Source: Desulfovibrio sp.
GTDB taxonomy: Bacteria > Desulfobacterota > Desulfovibrionia > Desulfovibrionales > Desulfovibrionaceae
Assembly: GCF_019424165.1 (NCBI RefSeq)
Contig: NZ_JAHZAA010000016.1
Coordinates: 4,653 to 34,062, forward strand
Direction of reading: 5' to 3'
Length of the DNA: 29,410 bases
The notes under the pieces are model-generated. The model made no database searches. It worked only from the letters and a program-made list of their open reading frames with translations, and was not told the DNA's origin. Positions 22,093-29,410 of this stretch are shown piece by piece; within the stretch, counting starts at the first letter, position 1, and each line of letters starts with the position of its first letter. A program made the position numbers and the translations under genes.

Positions 22093-24804
22093 TTATTTTT
22101 TGCCCGATGCGGCCAGCTTTTTCTTGGTCAGCGCTGTGGCCGTCGCTGTAAGGGGATCTTCGGGCCAGGGATGCCTGGGATACCGGCCCCGCATTTCTCC
22201 GCGTACTGCGGGGTAGCCGTTACGCCAGAAATGCGCCAGGTCGCGCGTGACCTGCAAGGGGCGGCCCGCAGGAGAATTAAGCCGCAACAGCAGGGGAACG
22301 CGTCCTCCGGCGATACACGGCGTGTCCACACAGCCGAACATTTCCTGCATTTTTACATCCAGTGCCGGACCGCCGTCTTCACCATATGTTATGGGGCGTT
22401 GCGCGCCGGAGGGCGCTTGCCAGTGTGTGGGGGCAAGCTTGTCCAGCAGACGATCGCCATTTCCCGAAAGAAGGCTGCGCAGGGCGGCAGAAAATGCTTC
22501 GGCAGATAGAGCCGCCAGCGAGGCGCAGTTTGCCATAAAAGGGCCGAGCCATGCTTCCAGGCTGTCCAGCAGGGCCGCGTCGCTTACAGCGGGCCAGGCA
22601 TCCGGCTCCAGTTCATGCAGCAGGGCAACACGTGCTCGCCACTGGCGGCTCTGGTCGCTCCAGGGCAGACAGGCGAGGCCGCGTTCACGCACGTGGGCGC
22701 ACAGGGCGGCGGCGATGTGTTCCGGCTCGGGCCGTGGCAGGGGAGAGTCTTCAAGTACAATAGCCCCGAGCCTGCGCTGGCGGCGGGCAGTGATCTGCCC
22801 GGCCTCAGTGACACATGTGATATTTTCCTGAACTATTTGTGAGGAGAAAAGTTCTTCCATATCTGTGCCGGACAGTGCAGCGGCAAGACGGATGCGGCCA
22901 TGGGGCCGCGTACCGTCCACCTGGGCCACCGCCAAAAATTCACTGCGCGCGAGGGAGTCGGTTTGGAGCAGGCGCGCCGCTCTCCCGCTGCGCATGAGAT
23001 ATGTGCGCATTGGCGCGCCAATGCCTTCTTTTTGTCCGCCGGGCTGGAGCATGGCAACGTATTCAGGCCATGCCACGGCTGTCAGCAGGCCCAGAGCGCT
23101 GGCATCCGCAAGGGCATCGGCGAACAGGCCGGGTGCAGCGCTTGGCTCATGGTTCGGGACGAGGCTGGAGTGGTGATCTGTTTTCATGACCTGCGCAAGA
23201 AGCCGGGCCAGGCGCAGGCTTTGGCGTCGCACCCGCTGGCTGGCATGCTCCCGGGCCGGAGCAGCCGTTCCCCGCATCGGGGCGCGACACAACCAGTCAA
23301 GACGAAGCGCCAGATCGCTGTCTGTCTGGCGCAAGTTCTGCTGTTCACGTTTTTCGGGGCGCTGGCCGTGGGCCAGAGGGTCTTTTTCTTCAAGCAGCGC
23401 GGCCAGGCAGCAGGCCAGTGCTCCATGCCCGTGCTGCGCGCCCCACAGGAGCATGCGTGCAGATCTTGGTTCAAGCGGCAGGGCGGCCATGCGAAGCCCA
23501 AGATCTGTGAGCTTTCCGGCAGGGGTAAAGGCCTCCAGAAGCTCAAGGCATTGCCTGGCTACGGCAAGGTGCGGTAACGGCGGAGCATCAAGCCAGGGCA
23601 TGGCTGAAGGGTCAGATGCGCCCCATGCCGCCAGTTGCAGCAATAACCCGGTGAGATCTGCATCGAGAATCTCCGGGCGGATGTGGGGGCGCATACCTTT
23701 TTCTTCTTCCTTGGCCCACAGGCGGCAACAAATGCCGGGTTCTGTACGTCCGGCGCGGCCGGTACGCTGATCCGCCCCGGCCAGAGACACCCGTTCCGTC
23801 ACCAGACGGGAAAGGCCGCTGGCAGGGTCAAAGCGTGAAAGGCGCGCAAGCCCGGCATCCACAACCATACGCACACCCTCTATGGTCAGCGAGGTTTCGG
23901 CAATCGAAGTCGCAAGCACAACCTTGCGCTTGCCCGGCGGGGCCGGGGCGATGGCTGCATCCTGCTGCGCTGCGGACAGATTGCCGTGCAGCGTATGAAG
24001 CAGCACGTCCGGGGGCAGGCGTTCTTCCAGAAAAGACGCTGTCTGGCGTATTTCGCCTGTGCCGGGTAAGAAGGCCAGCAGACTGCCCGGCTCTTTTCGC
24101 AACAGTGTAAGAATGACGCCAGCCATATGCTGCCACAGTGCGGAAGCCCCGCCTGCTGCTGGAGAAAATTTTCCTGCCTGAAGGGTGAGGGGCAGGTGGC
24201 GCACGTCTACCGGGTAGCAGCGGCCGGGACTGTGGATTGTGGGGCATTGCCCCATCAGATCGGAAACGGCCTGAACATCCAGTGTGGCAGACATGACCAC
24301 AATACGCAGGTCCGGCCTGAGAACAGCCTGACTTTCCAGACAGAGCGCCAGGCCCGTATCGGCAGCAAGTGACCGCTCATGAAATTCGTCAAAGATGACG
24401 CAAGCTGTGCCGGGCAGATCCGGCTGCTCTTGCAGCATGCGGGTAAGCACCCCTTCAGTGACCACTTCAATGCGCGTGTGCGGGCCGGTGCGGTTTTCGT
24501 CGCGCATGCGCAAGCCCACAGTGTGTCCCACATTTTCGCCCAATAGGGCGGCCATGTACCGGGCAAGAGCGCGGGCCGCCACGCGGCGTGGCTCAAGCAG
24601 CAGTATGTTGCGTCTGCGGCGCCACGGGGCGGCAAGAAGCCACAGGGGAACCCTGCTGCTTTTACCCGCGCCAGGGCTGGCGCTGACTGCAAGCCCGCAG
24701 CTTTGCTCAAGCGCGGCAAGCAACTTTTGCCTCTCCTGATCCAGAGAGCAGGGAGGAAGGGGCGGCAAGAGCGCCTGGGCGGGCATTACAGGTTTTTCGT
24801 TCAT
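22093..24804 (-). CDS. hrpB: ATP-dependent helicase HrpB
   Basis: 903 residues from ATG 24804 (a GTG at 24813 would add three; no good ribosome site for either). A DEAH/RHA-type helicase with motif I SPGAGKSS (about 43-50), motif Ia LLEPRRVAARALA, motif Ib TEGVLTRML, motif II DEFH (139-142), motif III SAT (172-174), motif V ATSIAETSLTIEG (about 298-310), and motif VI QRTGRAGR (346-353). The HrpB-specific C-terminus is clear: LNSPAGRPLQVTRDLA, FWRNGYPAVRGEMRGRYPRH, PWPEDP. Length is at the upper end for HrpB. Bacterial HrpB is a probable RNA helicase; its target is not well defined (in Xanthomonadales/Borrelia it affects mRNA handling). It is divergent from the AAA+ regulator and has no operon partners. 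Confidence 0.95.
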   Translation of the reverse strand: MNEKPVMPAQALLPPLPPCSLDQERQKLLAALEQSCGLAVSASPGAGKSSRVPLWLLAAPWRRRRNILLLEPRRVAARALARYMAALLGENVGHTVGLRMRDENRTGPHTRIEVVTEGVLTRMLQEQPDLPGTACVIFDEFHERSLAADTGLALCLESQAVLRPDLRIVVMSATLDVQAVSDLMGQCPTIHSPGRCYPVDVRHLPLTLQAGKFSPAAGGASALWQHMAGVILTLLRKEPGSLLAFLPGTGEIRQTASFLEERLPPDVLLHTLHGNLSAAQQDAAIAPAPPGKRKVVLATSIAETSLTIEGVRMVVDAGLARLSRFDPASGLSRLVTERVSLAGADQRTGRAGRTEPGICCRLWAKEEEKGMRPHIRPEILDADLTGLLLQLAAWGASDPSAMPWLDAPPLPHLAVARQCLELLEAFTPAGKLTDLGLRMAALPLEPRSARMLLWGAQHGHGALACCLAALLEEKDPLAHGQRPEKREQQNLRQTDSDLALRLDWLCRAPMRGTAAPAREHASQRVRRQSLRLARLLAQVMKTDHHSSLVPNHEPSAAPGLFADALADASALGLLTAVAWPEYVAMLQPGGQKEGIGAPMRTYLMRSGRAARLLQTDSLARSEFLAVAQVDGTRPHGRIRLAAALSGTDMEELFSSQIVQENITCVTEAGQITARRQRRLGAIVLEDSPLPRPEPEHIAAALCAHVRERGLACLPWSDQSRQWRARVALLHELEPDAWPAVSDAALLDSLEAWLGPFMANCASLAALSAEAFSAALRSLLSGNGDRLLDKLAPTHWQAPSGAQRPITYGEDGGPALDVKMQEMFGCVDTPCIAGGRVPLLLRLNSPAGRPLQVTRDLAHFWRNGYPAVRGEMRGRYPRHPWPEDPLTATATALTKKKLAASGKK

Positions 24805-24852
24805 TCGAAGCACGGGCTGGTTAAACGGAATGTCAAAACAGCTTTTTTACTG

Positions 24853-24895
24853 GTAATCCTGTTCGCGTCAGTGTATTGACACAAGAAAGGATTAC
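24853..24895 (+). promoter_or_regulatory. Nested dyad elements upstream of the AAA+ regulator
   Basis: An 8-bp inverted repeat (GTAATCCT at 24853-24860 and AGGATTAC at 24888-24895) surrounds a smaller dyad GTGT-ATTG-ACAC (24871-24882). The right arm ends 4 bases before the GGAG ribosome site of the regulator gene. It could be an operator in the divergent hrpB/regulator region or an RNA hairpin influencing translation. Confidence 0.35.
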
Positions 24896-24899
24896 TGGC

Positions 24900-24903
24900 G
24901 GAG
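24900..24903 (+). promoter_or_regulatory. Ribosome binding site deciding the AAA+ regulator start
   Basis: GGAG, 8 bases before ATG 24912. It favours the 379-residue product over the longer frame opening at 24876. Confidence 0.6.
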
Positions 24904-24911
24904 AAAAATTC

Positions 24912-26051
24912 ATGGCGTTGAATACAGACGGCATCATTGGCCAGAGTACAAGTCTGGCAGAGGTTTTTAAAGTTCTCGGCAAGGTTGCGCCTACCGACAG
25001 CACTGTGCTTGTAACCGGGGAATCCGGAACAGGCAAGGAATTGCTGGTGCGCGCCCTGCACTCCAACAGCAGCCGCGAAGACAAGCCCTTTGTTCCCATC
25101 AACTGCGGGGCCATACCTAAAGAACTGCTTGAAAGCGAACTTTTCGGACATGAAAAGGGAGCGTTCACGCACGCCATACGTTCTCGTCCCGGCCGCTTTG
25201 AACTGGCGGACGGCGGCACTATATTTCTTGACGAAATAGGCGAAATGGACCTGAGCCTTCAGGTCAAGATCTTGCGGGTGCTCCAGGAAAAAGAAATCGA
25301 ACGTGTTGGCGGAAGCGGTAGTAAAAAAGTGGACGTGCGCATTGTGGCGGCCACCAACCGCGACCTTGAGGCCGAGGTGGCTGCCGGGCGCTTTCGCGAA
25401 GATCTTTACTATCGTCTTAATGTCATCCCGCTGCATCTGCCGCCCCTGCGTGAAAGAGGGGGCGATGTGCTCGTGCTGGCGCGGTACTTTCTGAGCCATT
25501 TTTGCGGTAAGAAAAAGCGCCCGGTTCTTGCTCTTGACGACGATGCGCGCCGCGTGCTCTCTGCCTACACCTGGCCCGGCAATGTGCGTGAACTTGAAAA
25601 CTTCATGGAACGGTTGAGTATCCTTGTGGACGGGGATGTGGTGCGCCCGCAGGACCTGCCCGGCAAGATACTTGATCAGGTCGGCGATATTGCATCCCTG
25701 CCGGAAGTGGAAGATATTTGCGCTGGTGCTGAAGAAGCGAACGTGGGCGAAAGTGTTGTTGCGGCTTCGGTCTCTACGGGGACAGATGCGCCTGAAAATG
25801 AAAACGCGGCGTCAGCTTCCGCTGTTACGCCGGATAATGGAGCGGGGCGGGAGTCGGGCGCTTTTATCTGGCCTGACTTGAGCGTACTGGAAACGCGCGA
25901 TCTGACCCTGAAAGATTTTCTTGATGCCATTGAGGGACGCCTTATCGATGAGGCGCTGGATAAGGCTCAGGGCGTCAAGAATCAGGCGGCAGAACTGCTG
26001 GGTATCAAACGCACGACTCTTATTGAAAAACTCAAAAAGCGCAATGCGTAA
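24912..26051 (+). CDS. Sigma54-activator-like AAA+ transcriptional regulator without receiver domain
   Basis: 379 residues. The AAA+ domain begins almost at the N-terminus, with Walker A GESGTGKE (36-43), a GAFTGA-position loop reading GAFTHA (83-88), Walker B GTIFLDEIGEM (102-112), sensor I region VRIVAATNRDL, arginine-finger region GRFREDLYYRLNVIPL, and WPGNVRELEN (221-230). An acidic/Ala/Ser linker (about 262-318) leads to a Fis-type helix-turn-helix (about 338-377, NQAAELLGIKRTTLIEKLKK). There is no receiver, GAF or PAS domain, so activity may be controlled by another protein or by expression level. The Gly-to-His change in the sigma54-contact loop makes sigma54 activation uncertain. It is followed after 62 bases by the TPR protein gene, probably in one transcript. 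Confidence 0.9.
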   Translation: MALNTDGIIGQSTSLAEVFKVLGKVAPTDSTVLVTGESGTGKELLVRALHSNSSREDKPFVPINCGAIPKELLESELFGHEKGAFTHAIRSRPGRFELADGGTIFLDEIGEMDLSLQVKILRVLQEKEIERVGGSGSKKVDVRIVAATNRDLEAEVAAGRFREDLYYRLNVIPLHLPPLRERGGDVLVLARYFLSHFCGKKKRPVLALDDDARRVLSAYTWPGNVRELENFMERLSILVDGDVVRPQDLPGKILDQVGDIASLPEVEDICAGAEEANVGESVVAASVSTGTDAPENENAASASAVTPDNGAGRESGAFIWPDLSVLETRDLTLKDFLDAIEGRLIDEALDKAQGVKNQAAELLGIKRTTLIEKLKKRNA

Positions 26052-26113
26052 TGGTACATATGTTGCATGACGCATGACGGTTCCTGATATTCAACCCTCT
26101 TCGCGAAGCGCAC

Positions 26114-29100
26114 GTGAACATGATCTTTTTTACCGGCACAGGCCGTACTCAATCTTCCGCCCATACCGGCGCAATCTTACGCATCAGCCGTTCCTTCTTT
26201 CGGCAGAGCTGTATGCACGTCTTTTTTTGCCTGTTGCTGAACCTGATTTTTTTTGCGCCTTCTCCTGCGCATGCGCTCACCTGGAGCTGGTCTTCCCCGG
26301 AAAAAGGGGTTGAAAGGCTGCGTTTGCACCTTGACGCTCCTGCCCAGGGGGCAGAGGTGTTTTTTGCGGGTGATAAAGATTTAATCTTTTACATTAACTC
26401 TTTGGGCGCGCCTTTACCCCCCCTGGCCCGTGTCGGGAATACGCCCGCCGCAGGGGCGCTTGTTAAAACTGTAGAACTTGCCAACGGCCGGCTGCGCGTT
26501 CAGCTTTCCGCCCAGGCAGCGAGCATTGTGCGGCGACCTGCGCCGGACAGGCTGGATATAGAATTTTTTGCCGCCGGGTCGTCCCGTGGTGAGCAGCCGT
26601 TTGCGGAAAAAAAATCTGTGGGCGGCTTTTGGAGTTTCTGGCCGCTGTCTGAAGCTCATGCGGCCACCCGTGAATCTGTTACGCCAGGTGGGCAAAATAG
26701 TCTGACAGGACGGCAGGCGGTGGTTGGTAAGGTGAATACCGGCGGTCCCGAAGACTGGCCGGAAAACAGAGCGCTTTCAACCGTAACGCAGCCTGTGCAG
26801 CCGGATGCCGCCGCGCCCCTGGCCGGAGAAAAGGAGCAGGGGGCGGCCCGTGAGGCTGGCGGCACATCAGTCGACACATCCGGCGGCAAAGACGCCGCCA
26901 TTGATTCTGCTGCCGGAAAGCAGATGGAGACGGGAAGAGCCGTCCCCAGTTCAGGAGGCATGTCTGCCGCTGGTCATCAACCTGCAAGCCCTGCTGCGGC
27001 CAGAGGGCCTGTTGTCTCCGGTTCTGTGCAGAGTACGCCCTCGGCAGCGGCTACAGCCGCGCCGGGAGAGAGGCCTGCCGCTGAACCGGCCACGCCCGGA
27101 CAGGGAAAGCCGTTTGAGACAGGGGCTGTATCCGGCAAGGTCAACGAGCAGACCGTGGGGCTTCCCGCCGTCCGTCAACCCGAAGAAGAGGCATCCAAAG
27201 AGCCGGAAGAGCGCCCGGTCATCTATGTGGACGAACAGGGGAATCCCGTTCCCAGGCCCATTAATCCTGAAATAGTTATGGAAGAAGCCGAAAGGCTCAT
27301 CCGTGAGCGCAAGTATATCGAAGCTCTGCCGCAGTTGGAAAAACTCAGAAGTCTGCCGGGGCTGCATCCGGAAATGCTTGAAAAGGCCCTGTACTACATC
27401 AGCGACTGCACATGGGCGCGGTATGCGGATAATCCTCTGGCCGGATATGAGGCGATTGTGTCCTCCACCAGCGAAGCGATGAACGCCAACCTGCGTTCGC
27501 CCCGTGTACCCGAGGCACTGCTGCGTTTGGGGCTGGCCAACGTTAATGTGGGCAACCTCGTTGATGCCGGAGGTTATATTGTCGCCCTTTTGCGCCGCTA
27601 CCCGGATTATCCCGGTGTTGCCCAGGGTTTTACCGCCCTTGGCAAGGCGCAGCTCAAGAGAGGTCTTGACGAAAGGGCAGAGCAGTCTTTTTCTATGGTG
27701 CTGGATAAATACCCCGAATCTTCCTACTTGCAGGAGGCCTCCGTCGGATTGGCGGAAGCCTTCAACAAGCAGAAAAAATTTCAAAATGCCCATCTTATTC
27801 TAGATTTTATAAGCAAACGCTGGCCGCGCTACTACATTGATGAACCGTCCTTTCTGCTTTTACAGGCCGGTAATGACGAAGCTCTCGGCAAGACCGGGCC
27901 TGCGCTTGGCCTGTACTGGCTGTACTATAACCTTGTTCCCGGTCATGAAGGTAATGACGAGCTTTTGCTGCGCCTCGGCGATATGTATGCCCGTCAGGGC
28001 GGCTGGGTCAGCGCGGAATTTGTATATCGCTATGTGGAGCGGACGTTTGCGGGTACGGCATCTGCCTCGGTGGCCCGTTTGCGTCTGGCGGAAAAAGGCA
28101 TTTACGATTCGCCCATCAACTACGCTGAAATGAGCGCAGTCTTTGCAAGGGATCAGGGTGGCGCCCTTTGGAAGGTATATACTGATCTTGCAGCCTCTTC
28201 CAGAACCGCCCCTGCGGCTGTTCTGGCCCGCCTGAAAGAAGCCATGTGGCTCTACTGGGACAAAAAATATACAGAAGCTATGGGCAAAGCTGCATATTTT
28301 ATTGATGCCTATCCTGAAAATACCAATGTCCCCCAAGCCAAAGATCTTATCTGGGCGTCTTTTCAGCAGGAGCTGAACAATTCTCTGGCAGAGGGCAATT
28401 ACGGGCGCATCCTGATTTTATGGAATGGTTTTCCTCTGGTGCGCGAACGCTATGGAGCGCTTGATCCACGTATGCGTTACGCGCTTGCCCAGGGCATGCT
28501 GGAACGCGGGGACGAAGCCGCGGCCCTGGGGATGATGGCCGATTTTCTGAAAAGTCCTATGGACCCCAATTACGGGGAAGCTGCTTTTACAGAATTTTTC
28601 AACCGCTATCTCAGGGCCGGTGCGTGGGACAAAGTGCTGGATCTGGGAAAGCTGGTTTCTACCTGGCCCATGAACAAGCAGTTGCGCAACCAGCTTGACT
28701 ATGCCCTGGCTTTGTCCGCACAAAACCTCAATCTGACCGGGCCTGCGCTGGCCATGTGGGCGCAGTTGGCTGACCGGCAGGACATACCGCTTTACCAGCG
28801 GGCCTACGCCACATATTTTTTGGCCCGTGATGCCGAACAGCGCAAGGATATAAAAGGTTCCTACGAATTGAACCGCAAGGTCATAGATCTTTTTACCCGG
28901 CTTCAGGATGAACGCTCGGACAAAGCTGACCCGCAGCGCATCAAGGATGCTATGGCCGCGCTTATGGATATCAGTGAAGTTGCCAACCGCGTTCCCGAGG
29001 CGCTGGAGTGGGTGGGGCGCTATAATGCCTATGCACCTCCCGAGTCGCCGGAATATCCCGGTCTGCGCTTTCGTGAGGCACGCTTGTACCGCAAGCTCGG

Positions 29101-29317
29101 AGATGCGGCACGTGCTCAGGCATTGCTGGAAGATGTGGTTCGTAATTATCCCAACTCCCCCTTTGCCCAAGCGGCAGCAGGAGAACTGCGAACCTTTGAG
29201 GTTTCACGTGATTTGCAAAACTTTTTGCCCGGCGGTTCTTCGGCGTCTCAGCAGCCTGCCCCGGGGCAGGCTCAGGAAAAAGGAAGTGCCGCTTCCGCCC
29301 CGGCGGCTGCACAATAA
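26114..29317 (+). CDS. Large secreted TPR-repeat protein
   Basis: Up to 1067 residues. The start is uncertain: GTG 26114, ATG 26120 or ATG 26213 are in frame and none has a good ribosome site. A signal peptide precedes SPAHA-LTW (hydrophobic VFFCLLLNLIFF); the arginines ahead of it (RISRSFFRQ) favour an upstream start. The first mature 100 residues are beta-rich and AMIN-like (weak call). A 200-residue Ala/Gly/Pro/Glu-rich linker (about 165-380) follows. From about 390 to 1035 the sequence is a long array of helical TPR-like repeats, for example ALGKAQLKRGLDERAEQSFSMVLDKYPESS. It ends in an Ala/Gln/Pro tail. Probably a periplasmic or envelope scaffold. The AAA+ regulator gene upstream is its likely operon partner. 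Function not known. Confidence 0.85.
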   Translation: MNMIFFTGTGRTQSSAHTGAILRISRSFFRQSCMHVFFCLLLNLIFFAPSPAHALTWSWSSPEKGVERLRLHLDAPAQGAEVFFAGDKDLIFYINSLGAPLPPLARVGNTPAAGALVKTVELANGRLRVQLSAQAASIVRRPAPDRLDIEFFAAGSSRGEQPFAEKKSVGGFWSFWPLSEAHAATRESVTPGGQNSLTGRQAVVGKVNTGGPEDWPENRALSTVTQPVQPDAAAPLAGEKEQGAAREAGGTSVDTSGGKDAAIDSAAGKQMETGRAVPSSGGMSAAGHQPASPAAARGPVVSGSVQSTPSAAATAAPGERPAAEPATPGQGKPFETGAVSGKVNEQTVGLPAVRQPEEEASKEPEERPVIYVDEQGNPVPRPINPEIVMEEAERLIRERKYIEALPQLEKLRSLPGLHPEMLEKALYYISDCTWARYADNPLAGYEAIVSSTSEAMNANLRSPRVPEALLRLGLANVNVGNLVDAGGYIVALLRRYPDYPGVAQGFTALGKAQLKRGLDERAEQSFSMVLDKYPESSYLQEASVGLAEAFNKQKKFQNAHLILDFISKRWPRYYIDEPSFLLLQAGNDEALGKTGPALGLYWLYYNLVPGHEGNDELLLRLGDMYARQGGWVSAEFVYRYVERTFAGTASASVARLRLAEKGIYDSPINYAEMSAVFARDQGGALWKVYTDLAASSRTAPAAVLARLKEAMWLYWDKKYTEAMGKAAYFIDAYPENTNVPQAKDLIWASFQQELNNSLAEGNYGRILILWNGFPLVRERYGALDPRMRYALAQGMLERGDEAAALGMMADFLKSPMDPNYGEAAFTEFFNRYLRAGAWDKVLDLGKLVSTWPMNKQLRNQLDYALALSAQNLNLTGPALAMWAQLADRQDIPLYQRAYATYFLARDAEQRKDIKGSYELNRKVIDLFTRLQDERSDKADPQRIKDAMAALMDISEVANRVPEALEWVGRYNAYAPPESPEYPGLRFREARLYRKLGDAARAQALLEDVVRNYPNSPFAQAAAGELRTFEVSRDLQNFLPGGSSASQQPAPGQAQEKGSAASAPAAAQ

Positions 29318-29348
29318 ACCGGTGCAGTATGGGCGTCTTGCTTGACGT

Positions 29349-29395
29349 GCCGGCAACTGGTGCAATACGTATTGTGCCGCCTATGACCGGCTTTT
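29349..29395 (+). terminator. Candidate terminator or operator after the TPR gene
   Basis: GCCGG (29349-29353) pairs with CCGGC (29387-29391), followed by TTTT. Inside lies a near-perfect 20-base palindrome (29359-29378, core CAATACGTATTG, with two wobble pairs per arm). It starts about 30 bases after the stop. The perfect palindromic core could equally be a repressor site for the next gene outside the window. Confidence 0.4.
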
Positions 29396-29410
29396 CAGAA
29401 AGTATGTTTA

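Overview
The window looks like a chromosomal segment of a Desulfovibrionaceae bacterium (Desulfovibrio-like). This rests on moderately high GC, protein flavour, a small dual-CXXC protein of a type I associate with Desulfovibrionales, and an envelope-type SrfABC locus. The assignment is inference from sequence character only; no rRNA or other marker gene is present.

Left edge (1-1430): the N-terminal 442 residues of a GH13 glycogen branching enzyme of the eukaryote-like subgroup, on the minus strand and running off the window. A clear rho-independent terminator (1381-1418) separates it from the gene before it.

Main body (about 18.6 kb down to 1.43 kb, all minus strand): eleven tightly packed genes with one credible promoter (18568-18597) and one credible terminator (1381-1418). 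In transcription order they are: a glycine-zipper outer-membrane lipoprotein; a membrane-anchored trypsin-like protease; SrfA, SrfB (actin/Hsp70-fold ATPase) and SrfC (dynamin-like GTPase); a single-pass protein with a Sel1-like C-terminus; a periplasmic SH3-like/vWA protein; an ABC ATPase; its FtsX/MacB-type permease; a periplasmic FGE-sulfatase-fold protein with a long helical tail; and a beta-hydroxyacid dehydrogenase. Most junctions are overlaps or gaps under 25 bases. Predicted topologies place two NTPases in the cytoplasm, four proteins crossing or sitting in the inner membrane, two secreted to the periplasm and one lipoprotein facing the outer membrane. I infer a trans-envelope machine built around SrfABC. 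This is the best candidate in the window for an undescribed system.

Right side (18.6-29.4 kb): a gene-poor stretch of about 520 bases, a 67-residue dual-CXXC protein (+), a BaiN/YhiN-type flavoprotein (-), a YheT-type alpha/beta hydrolase (+), the helicase HrpB (-), and a plus-strand pair made of a sigma54-activator-like AAA+ regulator whose GAFTGA loop reads GAFTHA and a large secreted TPR protein. These are ordinary accessory or housekeeping genes apart from the regulator variant.

I saw no rRNA, tRNA, CRISPR array, insertion sequence or integrase. Residue positions were counted by eye from the translations and may be off by one or two.
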